The translations under genes and the position numbers were made by a program. A stretch of DNA of 64,000 bases from Lentinus brumalis (taxonomy: Eukaryota; Basidiomycota; Agaricomycetes; Polyporales; Polyporaceae): positions 1,550,001 through 1,614,000 of the forward strand of contig MARA01000004.1 in NCBI GenBank assembly GCA_001792895.1. The letters run 5' to 3'. A model generated the notes under the pieces. It was not told the DNA's origin, did not search any database, and saw only the letters and a list, made by a program, of their open reading frames with translations. This document shows, one piece after another, positions 12,776 through 25,998 of the stretch (position 1 is the first letter of the stretch; every line of letters starts with the position of its first letter).

Positions 12776-15700
12776 TTAGATTGCGACTCTTCTTCCCTTC
12801 TCCATGTTGATCTGGCGCTTCGCAGCCTGCAGCTTCTCTTCTGCAGTGATCTCCGTCGTGACTTGGTTTATAAAGTATTCCAGCGAGTCATCGGGTGGGG
12901 AGTCCTTCAAGCTCCTAACAACTCTGGAGACCTGCGCATGGCGATGAGCAGAGAGAATATTGAAGATAAGAGGGCGCTGACCTTCGATTCCCCACGAACG
13001 ACGTCTTTGAGCCGGTTCAATATACGTGCAGGAACGGTGGTGTCAAGAGCGATGACAGAGCGCGATTGGCGAACGAAGAGGAACAGATCGGCCACCGACG
13101 TCCACATACTCGACACGAGGGGCTACGCGAGGTCATAAGTATATCTCCGGAATGTTAAGTGAGTAGTGTGTACCAATACGTTGCCCCCATGGGCATCCAT
13201 CTCGAAGGCGGTGATTACCGCTTCGAATGGCGGCCACAGCTCGTTCCAGACCATCTTCGCCGCTATCCCTTCGGCATCCTGTAGCGCACCTGTGGCATCA
13301 ACGCCAGAATGCCCGATGGACGCTTTTCGCGCGAGAAGGAGCCAAAGTTTGATTGCAGCGTAGGCGTAGCTTATGTCTGCATGGGCGCGGTCCTGGGCCT
13401 CAGAGTTGTCGAGCATCTGGACCGATTGATATTGGCTGATCGAGAGGTTATATGCCAGCGAGAATGTGGAGAAGTGCTCGAACAGCATAGCCGCAGATGA
13501 TCCAGAGGGTCTTGACAACGCAGCTAGCGCGAGGTTATTCCAGCCACGCACTGCCATTGGGCGCCGCTGTGGTCGTATCATCAGCAACCGCGGGGACCGA
13601 TACGATTGAGGGGCTCACATGGAGGTTTTGCATCAGGGAAGCCTGGATCTCAGCTCCCTGCAAGATCATCTTTGCCACGGCCTGCGACGTAGTAAAATCA
13701 AATGTGAAGAATCCATCTCCACCACTTTCATGGATAAGGAACGACAGGCCGTCGTGCGCAAGATGAAGCTGTTCCTCCAGAGGGATGAAGGAAACCTTCG
13801 CACTTCCACGATCAGGGGTTGCTGTCAAGGCCTGTGAAGCGGATACCATCCTGCTCAGCTGTGCGACGATGCGGCGGACGGAAGAATCACTTCTACTAGT
13901 GCAGCAAGCGTAGCTGGTGTTACTCGAGCCTTCATGTTGAGGCCATCTCTTGATAGTTCGAGCATGGCAGCCGCGAGAGGATTCACGAGTGCATTCTCGT
14001 TGTTACCGGCGACCTTGGCAGCCTTCCGATAGAGAGTAGTGGTGACGTGTAGTACCCGTCGCAAGCTAGCGACTGACACGTTGAAGCGAATGAGGGACGA
14101 GCGCAATAGGATATCCAATTGAGACAAGAGGTCCTAAATATCCTGTCAGTTCGGGCTTGTCTGAGGTTCCGCATGCAGACATACTCTGCTGTGGGCCTTG
14201 TTGTGCTGAATCAAGGTACAAGCGAGCACTAGGAGGGGACTCGGGTCGAACCGTGCGTGATGGAGATCGGCAGTCTTTCGAGCGAGGTTGAGCAGACAGG
14301 AACCAACGACTGCAAGGCGCATCAGTCACGTTCTCAAGAACATCGGAACTCAAGCTGCTTACATTGCATCAGTGACAAGGTGTACCCCGCATGGTGGACG
14401 ACCTCAACATATGTATTGAGGTTGTCAACAACAACTTGCAGACTCTCGTCGTCGCCTTCGACCGCTCGCGACAAAGTATCACGAAGTAGCGCGTCCCGCA
14501 AACTCTCGCGCGGGTGTGGGTTATGTTCGGCTTTGACGTGCGGACCTGTTAGATGCTTGACTACCTCGAAGAAGTCATGCGAATGGCGCCGCTGCAAATT
14601 GTCAGTTCAGTCAGATACGGCCTCGCGACGATATGGGTTGCCTTCTTACCTTGCATAGGAGGTAGAATACTCCGCTGAACGCATACCTGGGGCAGTTTGA
14701 GCGTGAAGTCAACAACCGACGACGTATAACATCCGTACAGTCCCAATATCGTGCGCAAGAAGTTTCTGGTCTGGTCGATGAGCACGTCATCTCCATTGTG
14801 CAAGTAGTCCATCTTCTCCATTATAGTCATGGTTGATTCGATCGACTCACTATATCACCTTGTCAGCACTTCTGAGCATACGAGGAAGTAAGAGTTGTCC
14901 GAGACATACACAACGAAGTTGCCTATCAGGTGTGGCCATCGTTTGATGAAGGCATGACAAGCTGTCAACACTAACTGCCGTATGTCGTAACTTAGATCGA
15001 CGAGTAGCAAATCGAGAGCACGCTTGACTGCTCGTCTGAGCTGACCCTGAAAAGGCTTGAGTGGTCGGCTGTCAAAGTCATGCTTGTAGATGACGATGAT
15101 CAGTGTCTTCAGCATGTTCTTGAGGATCAAGGAGGGTATAGACTCGATGTCGTTGCAGTGGATGAAAGTCTCCAAGAAGAGGTCGACGAAAATCGACCCG
15201 ACGAGCAATGATGCTGCAACTTCGTCATCGGAGTACCGACCACCCATGGATGAGGAAAGGAGGTTGTAAGGCTGTGCCGAGTCTAACGCAAGCATGAGCT
15301 CGTTCAGACATGGGTATGCCGCCTCCGGTACGGTGTCCAAGCTCCCGAACTTGACGAAGAAGCTGTTGGTGTTTCCGACGGCGATCATGGCTACCTCCAC
15401 AAATCCGAGAGTGCGCGCCAGATGTTCCTTGAGCTTGAGCAGCGAGTTGACTTCGATTGGAATTCCTTCCGCGATCATCCGAAGGGAAAGTGATACTAAG
15501 GAATTCTAGGCGGTCTTGAGTACGCTACGAAGGAACTTTGGGTTACACTCACCTGCACAGTTTGTAGGTCGGGGTCTACGAGCATAGTTCGACGAGAAGC
15601 AGATGGTAACCCATACATAGACTGTTGACTTGAGGTGAGTAATTTTCACGACAATTGCGCCCAATCAACATACCAAATGAGCGGACATGGGACCGTCTTC

Positions 15701-18700
15701 GTCATCGCCGTTTCTTTGTATGAATTCGCTCTCCAGCAATGCCTCCAGAATGACGTCCCAGGACAGCACTGCTGACCCTTGTTAGTCCCGTACAAGGTGA
15801 TAGAGGTAGATTTTGACGACGTACGACGCCATTGAGGGAAATGAGGTCGAAGTTGGCTCAAGAAGGAAACCAGCTTTGTGCGATCCGACACAGGGGACTT
15901 CACCAGGGCCTCATCCCAACACAGCGCTATGGCGTCGAAATGAGCGGCCAGCAGAGTCTGCGTCCATGTGTCCACTGCTAGTCTGATCTCTTCCTATGAG
16001 AGTCTGATCAGTGAGGCCGGCGAGACGTCGATGTCGAACCTACACGCTCGTCCTCCCAAAGAGCACCAAAGAAGTAGCGGAAAACGTCGATGACGCTGGA
16101 GCGCCACTGCCGATCTTCGACTACGAAAGTAGGACTTGTCACATCCTCTATGATGCGGAAGAGCCGGGTGATAGCTTGCATGCTACCAGGGCATACCGTC
16201 AAGAAGGGGTTTTCAATGAGATGGTAAGTGTACTGACCGGAGCTCCCAACTGCCAAACCGCTCAAAGAGGTGCTGAAGAAGGCTCTGGAATGGTTGTGCG
16301 TCGACGACCAGGACGCGCAGAAGGACCCCGGTGCGGATGGTAGATATTTTCGCTGTCTGAACGGCGTAGAATTGCCAAACACTGGAGCAAGTGTAGTGAG
16401 CACTCGTGAGAGATATCTCGACGGCTGACCATTGCCTCTCACCAGGTACACAACGATGAACCATTCCGCAGGATGAAGTTGTCCACCTCATAGCTCTCGA
16501 CGAGGGGTGCGTGATGCATGAAGGCATCCAAGAACTTGGCAGCGATGCAAGACACTTCCTCGAGGCCTGTCTCCACGTATGTCTTCAGTGCGTCGATTAG
16601 AGCACTGTTGACAATGACTGGGTCCGTGACAGTCGCAGCGCGACCATGCAACTTCCGCCTACAATCCATTCAGCTTTCTCTTCCTCATAAAGCAAAGCTC
16701 TTCGCATAAGGACAGGCCTACCTTGAAGGAAGCCCGCGGATCTCTGTCTCCAGTACTAGACCAGACGACAGAAGGAACTCCCTCTCGCATCCGTACAGAA
16801 GCAGACATGTAGCAAGTGACTGACGAATTATCTGCAGCCTGGAAAGCATTCAGTGTCCGCATCAGCTATGGAAATTTGAGACGTACACTTCGTCTTCCCT
16901 GTGTCGCGCTTGCAAATAGGATACCAGCTGTGGCCCAATGCCAACGTGGATCGCGGCGACGACGGACTGCAAATCTTGACGTCCCAGGGACTTCAGCCAG
17001 CACGACCACAGCGTCGCCTTGATAAGCAGAGAGCAGACTTCTAACGAGACACCAAACCTATTTCCAAGCTCCACAAGGTGCATGAATGTCGGGATAGAGA
17101 TCTCTACGCCGGACCGCACGAACAAGCAGAGCCAGTGCAGGGTGTTGTCGTAGCCTTCGTGGCTTTTGGTCGCGATGTCAGTTATGACCTTGAGCGGATT
17201 CACAGCAAGCAGACTGGAATTATCGCTCATCGTAAGCCGTGGTTCTGCTATGGCGCTAAACCGTGCTGAACCGGCAGTGTCAAGCTCTCTGTTGAACAAC
17301 CTCGACAGCGAGGCGAATGGCTACAACAATCCCTCAGCATCAGCAGCAGTGTACATGAGAGGATAGAGAACGTACAATTTGCTCGTCGACGTTCAAAGAC
17401 GAGGCGCGATCCAACCACTTCTGAAACAGGTCGTCGAAGGCGGTGAATAGCACGGATACTTGACTGAGCTTGAGGATCAAGTGCAGGATCTTCTCTGTGA
17501 TCGTCGCCTCTCTTTTCTCCACGGTGTCTCGGCCCTTGCCAAGGAAGAACTCGTCCGAGACTGGAAGGTCCTGCGCTTGCTCCACTAACAGGTCAAAGAC
17601 CATGACGGCATACGCATCCACGTCCAGGTCGTGCAGAGCCAGCAACCACCTCGCTGCATATCGCGAGGACAAGGCCCGTCGGCCTGCGACATAGTCGCCA
17701 CCATTGTTGGCAGAGCTGGCCGCGGTCGGTCGGACGTATGTGGGCGTCGGCCAAGGCTGCACATCCACTCCTGAGCGCACGCCAGGCAAGCTGAGCCCTC
17801 TGGCAACGTAGTCGCGGAGCATTGTGGCTAGGTCGTCGTCCTTCACAAGCATACGTTATAAATGTGCACAATTTATGTTTTGACGTCAGACGCACCTCTG
17901 ACACAATCCAAGCTAGGACGGCCTTGGACAGGCGCCTGAGTGCATAGTCGGTGAGCATGCCGTCTGGCCAGAACTTGCGCACAAGGAGCAGGAGACCGGC
18001 TTCGTTGATAGACAAGTCAATGTCTGACAGGCAAGCTTCGATGGACGCCACCAAGGTCTCCACTTCGGTCGAAACCTCCAGGCCAATTGGGACGGGGAAC
18101 GAACACTGTAACCGTTCTGGGTGCGGCCCGCCATCGAAGAGATTGCCATGGGAGTCCACGCGCTGGAAGAAGCCGAGGTGGAAGAGATGTGAGAGGAGAT
18201 AGCGAGCAGCCGCCTCGGAATGAAGATTGAGCTCATCTCCGAGCTGATCCCTCAAGTGGGCAAGGGTGACCATCTCGTAAGGATATGCGCCTTCGTCGAG
18301 TGATGAGTCTCGATCGTTCCCGGGATGGCTGGCAGTAAGCAGGTCCGCTGAGGACCCGTTCATGCCGTCTGACTGCGATGCGGGCGCCTTGATGACGCTC
18401 AGGATGAAAGTCAAGACGTTCCAGTCAAAGAAGATATGGGTGTCGGGAGCGCGTAGACGATTCTCCGCGAAATGGTCCGAGAGTGCTTGAGACAGTGGCA
18501 TCGTGCGAGAAGAGAGGTATGCCTCGTAGAGGTTGACCAGATAGTGCAACTCGAACTCGTCCATCTGCCCATCATCGTTCGATGAACTCCCCTGCTGCAC
18601 CACGATGGAACCCAAGGCCAGTCCGTTGGCCAAAATTTGTAGTTGTATCCACAGCACGGCGAGGAAGATGGAGAGCTCCTCGTACGTCTTGAGCGGAAGG

Positions 18701-20923
18701 TCCGCCTCTGTCAGGAAGACCTCCCTGTAATGGTCCGCGAACGACTTCCGTAGCGCCTTCCAGGAGATCGTCATGTATGTGTCGTCAATCACGACTGTGC
18801 GACATCTTTGCAGGTCGCTTGACGTCGCTCTGGTCAAGCAGGCGGCATGGACGAATTGATTGCAAGAGCTGCACTTGTGAGCCTGAAGAACATGACCCCA
18901 GAGTGGGTTTCTGCAGATGAAACATAGCGTCAGGCTGAAGAGGTTTACGGGTCGGAACGCGTGTTGCGCCTTGTGTACGACCTCCGGACCAGTGGCGTGT
19001 CGCTGCGGAAGGACATGACAGAACCTGTGTACCGCGATCTTCTGCATACTTGAATCTGCTGCGACACTGTATTGCGTGAAGAAGCTTCCGTCCGGGTAAT
19101 CGTAGCAGTTGAAGTGCACCATGCACATACACAGCGGACAAAACAGGCCAAACCCCTCGATCGGGCTCGTGCACGAATGGCAGTCCGAGTGGGATGTACC
19201 GGCGAAGATAGCCGGGCCTGACACCTTGGGAAACCGCCACGGAACGAACTGGTGTGAATATGGATGAGAGTGCAACCGACGCGAGACGACGGCACCCTGC
19301 GTCTCGCGCACAATTGCCTCTTGGTAGTTGATGGAAGGGAGAGTTTTGCTGATTGTGAGGTGACCGATGGCATGAGGCCAGTAAGAAAGCAAGAGGCTGA
19401 CAGCCGCGTGACGTGCGCGGGGAGTGTGGTATGCGATTACCGCGAGCGCGTCCAGGTAGGTGTCCGGCTTACTCTCGGCTATACGGCTTAGGAGGCGATG
19501 GAACCTGTGCAGCGTTCCGGACGAGGAAGAGGGGAGATCAATGCTTTCCAAGATTGCAGCGAGTAACGGGGGATGATGGAGGACAGATGGTATATAGCGA
19601 TGTCTTGCAAGGGCGCGGAGGTCGACCGGATAGCGACGTCATCTGGCGACAAGGCTCGCGTCCATCTCCGCCAATTAGACTCATTGTGTGCGACAGCCGA
19701 CTCTTCATGCACTTCGTCTACCAGGATAGAGACCATTGGAGGCTCATTGATTGACATGGAATCGTTGTATGACAGATCTACCGAATGCTCAGTTCCTGCG
19801 CTCTCCCCCATTGCTGAACATAACTTCGCACCTGCAGAAGGCGACGACAGCTGCCGAGTGCCTTGCAAGGCTCTCAAGTCGGCCAAGGTGTTTCCGATCA
19901 CGCCGTCTTCGAAAAAGGCCAAAAGTCGCGTATGCATCTCCCGACTGAAGGTAAGAAATGCGGGAAGTAAAACGAAACCTATCTGTGCGATGACTGTGGG
20001 GTCATGACGATGGGTATGGAGCAAGAAGCGGGCCACATCTAGCACGATAAATTGAAGCGAGTTAGGAGGTCGGGAGGGACGAGCAGCTACTTTGTAGCGA
20101 CAGTCTTCCGCAATGATGGAACCTAGGATGGATATGCATTGAGACAGAAGTTGTGGTGCGCGGACTGCGCCTTCAGAGTCGCCGCGGCCAACTGAGGGGG
20201 ATCGCGAACGAGAGCGGCCCACTGAGCCGCTCCTTCGACGCATGAAGGAATCTCTGAGCTTCTCACTGTTGCTCCGTTGGTTTTGAGGTGCGCTGCGTAA
20301 TCGACGTCTGCATGGATCACGACTGCGTTCAAAAGAATGACGAACCTATCATAGAATATATCCCATCCGTGGACATTTGACACAGTCAAGACATCCTTCA
20401 GCTGGTTCAGGAGGTCGATGGTGATGTCCGGGGAGAATCCTTCCTGCCTCTCGTCTTCTGAGTCGCTGCCATCTTGAGGTAATGGCTGGTGAGTACGCCG
20501 CTCGCGGAGAGTGCCGGTATATTTGACAGCGCCCTTCATGGACTTCATCACTGAGCCCGAACCCTTGTCAATCTGAGCGGCGCCATAGACGAGTGTGCTG
20601 AGATATGACGGGGGAAGAGGCCGTGACTGAAGCTGCGACAGAATATGCGACAGGAGTTTGCGGGATTCATTTCGTGCTCTGTTCGCGCCAGGAGCTCCAG
20701 CCTGCTTAGATGCAGAGGGACCAGAGATGTTTGACTTGGTGTCGCCAACGCTTGATATTCGGAAAGATGGTAGGACAGACTGGGAGATACTCCGCGCGCG
20801 GTCCCTGGTAAACGTTCCAAAGGAAGGAGACTTGGGTGAGCTTGGCGACACCGATGGAGAGTTTCCGTCTATGACAAAAGGACTATTACTGGTGTCCACG
20901 CGGAGGGTCGGCGTGCTGGCCAT
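12776..20923 (-). CDS. giant protein with twin C1-type zinc fingers, possibly UNC80-like
   Basis: One gene of about 8.1 kb with many short introns, roughly 2,300-2,400 residues. The N-terminus (MASTPTLRVDTSNSPFV) is Ser/Pro-rich and phosphorylatable. Alpha-helical armadillo-like sequence follows. Between about 19270 and 18800 there are two C1/phorbol-ester-like zinc fingers: CHSC...CPLC...HFNC, and CFIC...CSSC...HAAC, each with a preceding His. The remaining ~1,500 residues are helical repeats without catalytic motifs. The last exon ends KRQINMEKGRRVAI at 12776. The shape (very long helical protein) recalls UNC79/UNC80 of the NALCN channel complex, related to the fungal Cch1/Mid1 system. This is from memory of the family and not proven. 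Two frame breaks: GGGGG at 19568-19572 (one more base joins the frames) and near 20262 (one base missing, no long run). It could be two genes, but the exons run on without an obvious gap. Confidence 0.6.
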
Positions 20924-21230
20924 GGTCCCAGAAAGGTGAGGTATCGAGGTATATGTAAGTCTAGTAGAGCATGGCGAGTCGCTGTCAGAGGGGTTTGGGA
21001 GGTCGTCAGGAAGCTCTCGTCGTCGGTGGGCACGACTTGACGGTCACGCAGGTCGGAGGACACGGAGGAGTAAGTACTGATCGCGCAACGCACGTGACCG
21101 GATAGCCACAGACGCGTCGAGGAGCGCGTCTGACTCTGAGTCCGCGAGCTTGCTCACTCACAGCCTGCAGTGCTTGTCTGCTTGCTTCTTGCTTCTTGCT
21201 CCCATCAAAGACTTACTTGCTTGTAACAGT
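20924..21230. promoter_or_regulatory. divergent promoter region, large C1 gene / DUF4211 gene
   Basis: 307 bp between two divergent start codons. It holds CACGTGACC near 21090 (an E-box/CACGTG core) and TTGCTTCTTGC repeats close to the plus-strand start. No open frame of interest. Confidence 0.4.
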
Positions 21231-23069
21231 ATGCCTCGCAAAGCTCAACCGAGTATGCCAAAACGGACGAAACAGAAGAAACTCGATGCTTTCCTCCCGA
21301 GCTCCTCGTCTGCGAGTACCCACGAGCCCTCATCTACTCGACCTCGGCGTACGAATCACAGGCCAGCACCTCATGGCAGTAGTGACGATCAACCTATTTC
21401 TGGTCCCTCGCACGTTTCTGCGGGCGATGACGATGACAGTCAGAGCAGCGACCCAGGTGCGATACATTTCGAGCGTGAAGCGGCGAAAGTCTCCAGTAGC
21501 GAGGATGAAGAAGGCCGCGCACCACGACCCTCGCAGACGAGCAGGAGGAAACGGATTAGGAGAGCACACAGTGATGGTTCGGCATCTCCTGAACCTGCAC
21601 CTGACGAAGAGGAGCAAGAGGTTTACGTGCGGAAGGGAAAGCGGCCTGCGAAGAAGACCTCTGCGGTATTGGTGCTCGACTCTGACGAGGAGGAGGCGCC
21701 CCCTGTGAAGAAGCGGAAACTCGTCAAAGGCGAGAGACCACCCACGCCTCAGGGGATGAGGGTGACTTGCTGGATGAGGTGGACGAAGAGCGTACGTCCA
21801 GGCTCCCCAACGTTTCATTCCATTTCGATACTGAGCAGCTTTCAGGTATCATAGAGTCAAGGTTGAGGACCCGGGACAAGCGATCTGCGTTTCAAAAGAA
21901 CCTGGAGAAGCTCAAGAGTACGTAGACTCGATGCGCAGTGACATGGTCGCAATAACCACATTCGCAGGAAAGAAACGAGGACAAGCTGTTCAGTCGTCTT
22001 CTTCGTCCGAAGAGGAAGAGGAAGAATTCTATGCAGCTCCCTTCTCCCACGCGCGACCTGATAGCGGGACCGAAGGTGTTGACGAAGATGGGCAGGAAGA
22101 AGAGGAGGACGAAGACAATTTCATCGTTGAGGACGACAGCACGCAAGCTGTTGAACTACCTGCGGAGTTCAGCATGAACACCTATCAAGACCTATTGCAT
22201 CACTTCAAGATCCTCTGTCAGATGTTCGTACATATGGCCGTCCACGACGCGGATGAGCGTGGTGAAGTTGCGACAAAGCTCCAGAAGAGTGCGTGGTCTC
22301 GCATCATCTTCTCGATCGTTTCTCATGGGCCTCTCCAGACCAGTATTTTGCAGTGCCATTGCAGATCGCGAGGAGGAAACTGTCAGGCATGAGAGACTCC
22401 CTCGTGGCGGGGTCGACATGGAAGCCACACTTCCGAAAGGCACTGGACAAGTTCCCCGTTTTCGAGTTGTACGACCTGGATTTTGCGGTCTTGGGATGTG
22501 ACGCATGCCACCTTGGAGGTCGCAAATCTACCTTACAAGGGAGACTCAGCGGGGATCCCTACGATCCATTGACATACGAGGTATGCATGTCGGCTGATCC
22601 TCATATCCTACTGACGGTCATGTGTCAGTCCATCAGAGACTCCGACGCTTCCGACAATGAAAGGGACGAGGACTCTGAAGAGACTAAGAAGCAATTTGAC
22701 CTTGGTCGTTTCTGCGCAAAGAGAGTGCGCACGTATCATCAATTTACGCACTGGGAGGTGAACATCTTTTTGGCTTCCCCCTGTCGCAATGTCTGACCTT
22801 TTGCCGACCATCAGTATCACCTCTTCCATGGTCTTCGAGATGAAGTCGAGACTCTGAAGGCCAGTCGTGAAGGCCGTGGCTTCGTGCAAGTCGCCTACGC
22901 TAACGGCAAGCAACCGCCAGAAGACCTCTCGGACGCAGACGCCATTATGGACTGGCTGGATGAGCGACAGATTATAACGATCCAGTGGCAGGAGGTCAAG
23001 ACGATGATGGAGAATGCGCGTCATCTAGAGGTCAGAGGTGGCAGAGGAGGCGACGGGGATCTTGACTAG
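21231..23069 (+). CDS. nuclear DUF4211-domain protein
   Basis: Predicted nuclear protein of unknown function; the DUF4211 family in fungi and animals (QSER1/PRR12 relatives) is chromatin-associated. The N-terminus starts MPRKAQPSMPKRTKQKKLDAF and continues with a long acidic, Ser-rich disordered part and basic clusters (SRRKRIRR, KKRKLVKGE) that look like nuclear localisation signals. An acidic DNFIVEDD block opens the conserved C-terminal domain, which continues with YQDLLHHFKILCQMFVHM, CDACHLGGR and FTHWEYHLF. Introns are short. The frame breaks at GGGG 21752-21755, just before an acidic DEGDLLDEVDEE stretch read in the other frame; one extra G joins them. The domain call is good, the molecular role unknown. 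Confidence 0.8.
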
Positions 23070-23462
23070 TCCACCCGGTGCAGATGTGTTATTGATTGAT
23101 GTGGGAACAAGTGTACTGCAGGGATTTTGCATTGACCATGGTTCGCGAGACGAGAAGGGACAGCGGGAGTATAGTGAACGAACGACGAGATCGCACTGCG
23201 TACTTAGTGGCAGCCGAAATGACTGGTATATCTACGAACCGCCACACGACACGACCTGAGACGGTAAGATCAAATACAACAGCGGTGTTAAGCTTTAAAG
23301 TAGAGGACAGAACCAGGGATGGACCATGCATATGGTCAACGACGCCACACTACTGTATCGAGAAGAACGCAGATGTGTCACTTCAGTACGCAAGCCGATG
23401 CGACTGTCGTTCCTGAGCTTGTTGCGCAAACACACCCACATGTATGGATATGAAGTGAGATC
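23070..23462. other. convergent intergenic region
   Basis: Space between two convergent genes, presumably both 3'UTRs. Slightly AT-richer than the flanks. No gene seen. Confidence 0.5.
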
Positions 23463-24737
23463 TCATGGTCGAATTCCGAGCCCTATGCTAGCTACAAGGT
23501 TCTCCCCGGTCTCGTCTGCGAGCAAATCTTTAACACTGTTCTCCTGGTCGACTGCCCACTCGTAGGCTTCTAGCAGAACCGCGTCCGTGAGAGGAACAAA
23601 GTGGGAAGCGAGCACCTTGATGATATTGCTGACTCGTGCGATGGCCACGCGGGTTGCGTCGTCGATTTCCTATGCGCGCCATTTGAACAGACCGTGCCGG
23701 GAGAAATATGGTATAGGACTTACGTCGTTCTTGTTGGAGTACACGGCTTCTGCATCGAACCCTTCTTCGCCCTCCTGGTCGCTCTGCTTCACATGTTTGC
23801 TGACCCAGATGTAGCCGTTCAGACCAAGGATCAGGTCTACGCCACAAGGTAGGGAGACGAAGTGGGACTTCAGGCGTCGAATGAGGATGGGTGGGACTGT
23901 CACTAGTTGACCGTTCCGTAGCTACGCTGTGCGTCAGGGAAGACTGACGGGCCACGAAACAATTACTCACCTTCCCATATCGTAATGAACGCGTATGTAG
24001 CGACATTGCACCGTCGGCGAAGAAGGCTTGCACCTCGGCTACCAACAGGTCGCCTTCTTCAAAGAACGTGCGCATTTGCAGCTCGTCGCTTTCGAGTTTA
24101 CGCCGCTGCAGCGACATGCTAAGTTCCAATCTCACTGGTACTGACTACTCATACTCACCTGCACGCCGCCGGGCAAGTTCACGGACGAAAGCATCAGGAC
24201 AGCGTCCTGGCGTGAGTTCGCGTCCACTTTCCACCGACGCGGTTGCACCTGGGTAAGATTGGTCCCGGTGCTATATGACAGCGCAAGCAAGAACCCACCT
24301 CCGTGATGCGCCCCACCACCAAGTCGCCAACCTCAGGATTGTACCTACGAGAGAGCAGCGACCTTCAGAACCTGGCCAGGTGAGCGTAGAAGATATATAC
24401 CTGCTGCGTACCGCACGCACTGTGATGAGCTTGTTCACGCGCTCTACCGTTCCCGCTACTGATGCGATGACCTCTTCATCGTCAACATAGGTTCCGTGAC
24501 CTCTGCCCGTTCACTAAGCCCTCCTCCTCATTGTGCTTGTGTAGAAGAGACGTACCGCATGAATGCGTGGGAGGAGGTAATGGGTTCTCCCGGGACTGTC
24601 AATCTCTGCACACCCTCCTCAAAGTCATCCTCGTCCAAGTCCATGCGCACATCGTCTTCTACGTCTGGATGGTGTCTCGTTGTCCCGTAACTCCCGGATG
24701 CATCAGAGGTCGCAGGAAAGGAGGCAAAGCAAATCAT
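23463..24737 (-). CDS. RRP4: exosome cap subunit Rrp4
   Basis: RNA-binding cap subunit of the 3'-5' RNA exosome in nucleus and cytoplasm. N-terminal block VPGEPITSSHAFMRGHGTY, then the S1 region (VGRITEVQPRRWKVD, VLMLSSVNLPGG, RRKLESDELQMRTFF, LHTRSLRYGK) and the KH region with GLNGYIWVSKH. These are near-identical to the family pattern. The C-terminal helix ends ENLVASIGLGIRP. Several introns interrupt the gene. Two in-frame starts are possible: 24737 (31 extra residues) and 24644 (MDLDEDDFEEG); yeast Rrp4 also has an N-terminal extension, so I kept the longer one. A second exosome subunit, MTR3, lies 6 kb away. Confidence 0.95.
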
Positions 24738-24970
24738 GGCGGAAATTTTCAAGGCTTTTAGCGTTTGCCACAGTTATGACTGGAGAAAATTCTTGGGAAT
24801 GATGCAAGGTACAAGACAGGAGGAGACAAGTTATTCGCGCAGATCTGAATCTTGCGCCGCGGCGCGTAGGGCGCATGGGCGCCTACACGGCGCGTCGTGG
24901 CGCGTGGCACTCGGCGCCTGCTGAGTATCCCGAGCCACCAAACGTTTGCTCTTCCTTACCACTTGCTAAG
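24738..24970. promoter_or_regulatory. divergent promoter RRP4/TAF13 with GGCGC array
   Basis: Seven GGCGC or GCGCC motifs lie between 24854 and 24918, starting near 24854, 24861, 24870, 24878, 24889, 24899 and 24913, spaced roughly one helical turn apart. The array sits just upstream of the TAF13 start and about 0.1 kb from the RRP4 start. It could be a GC-rich factor-binding array; that role is an inference. Confidence 0.45.
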
Positions 24971-25815
24971 ATGTCGCACTATCCGCCCTACTCGACGACC
25001 GGGACGACCTATCCCTACGCTAGTTATCATCCGCAGACTCCCGGGACCTACGCATACCCGCAAACCTCAGCAGCGCACCCGGCTGCCCCCTACCAGCCCT
25101 ATGCTCCACCCACCGCCGTGACTAGTTACGGAGCGGCTTGGCCATATCACGGCTACAGCTACTACCCTCAACAACAGCAGGCCCATACATCGACCACAAC
25201 CGCTCCCAGACCCGCTACGACCGCCACCACTACTACGCAGACGACAACCACAACTGCGCCAGTCACGGCAACCCCTGCTGTCGCGTCCTCTCTACCTCCC
25301 CGCTCTACAGCACCATCGACGTACACGTTTACGTCGTATAACCGGGATCCGGGATTGTACACGCGGAGTGGGAGGAAAGGTTCGAGCTACAGGGGGCTGT
25401 TCACGAAAGAACGTACGTATATCATCGCCTTACACTTACAAGCTGCCGCTTAGCTGCGGCACCGCATAGTGAGAAACCTGATGTATGGGTTTGGGGATGA
25501 CCGGAATCCCGCGAACGACACTGTGAATGTCATGGAGGAGATTCTCATCGAATACATTGTGGACGTGGTAGGTCTTCATGCTCGACAGGGTTGACCCTGT
25601 AGTTGACCTCCCTCGATTCGCAGTGCCAGACAGCCTCAGGAGGTGGAAAGAAGTCCCGACTTTCCATTGAAGACTTGCGCCGGGCACTGTCTCGGCCGGC
25701 AGATGCAAAGAAACTTGCTCGTATGGAGGAGCTGCTCTTCATGCAGGAGGATATCAAGCGGGCTCGTGCACAGTTTGATGAGCCGGACATGCACCCAGCT
25801 GGTTCGAATATATAG
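24971..25815 (+). CDS. TAF13: TFIID subunit TAF13 with long N-terminal extension
   Basis: Histone-fold subunit of the general transcription factor TFIID, pairing with TAF11. Exons are 24971-25412, 25470-25567 and 25624-25815, giving 243 residues. The first ~125 residues are a Tyr/Pro/Thr-rich low-complexity extension (MSHYPPYSTTGTTYPYASYH...). The histone fold follows: FTKELRNLMYGFGDDRNP, VMEEILIEYIVDV, SRLSIEDLRRALSRPADAKK, RMEELLFMQEDIKRARAQFDE, which matches TAF13 closely. Animal and yeast TAF13 are about 125-170 residues, so the extension is notable. The acceptor at 25469 was chosen because it restores ELRNLMYGFG. Confidence 0.93.
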
Positions 25816-25998
25816 TGTATACCTGGACCGTCGCGTTGTCGCGTGTATCATAAGCTGTACTTATAGCATCTCATATTCGCTTACCTGCGCTTGTCTATCC
25901 CGCCTGATACAGAGTAAACACGCCAAGTGCAGGCATTGAACCGATGGACATGGTCAGAAGTCGCGAGCAGCAGATATCGTACATGACGTGAGGACGAC

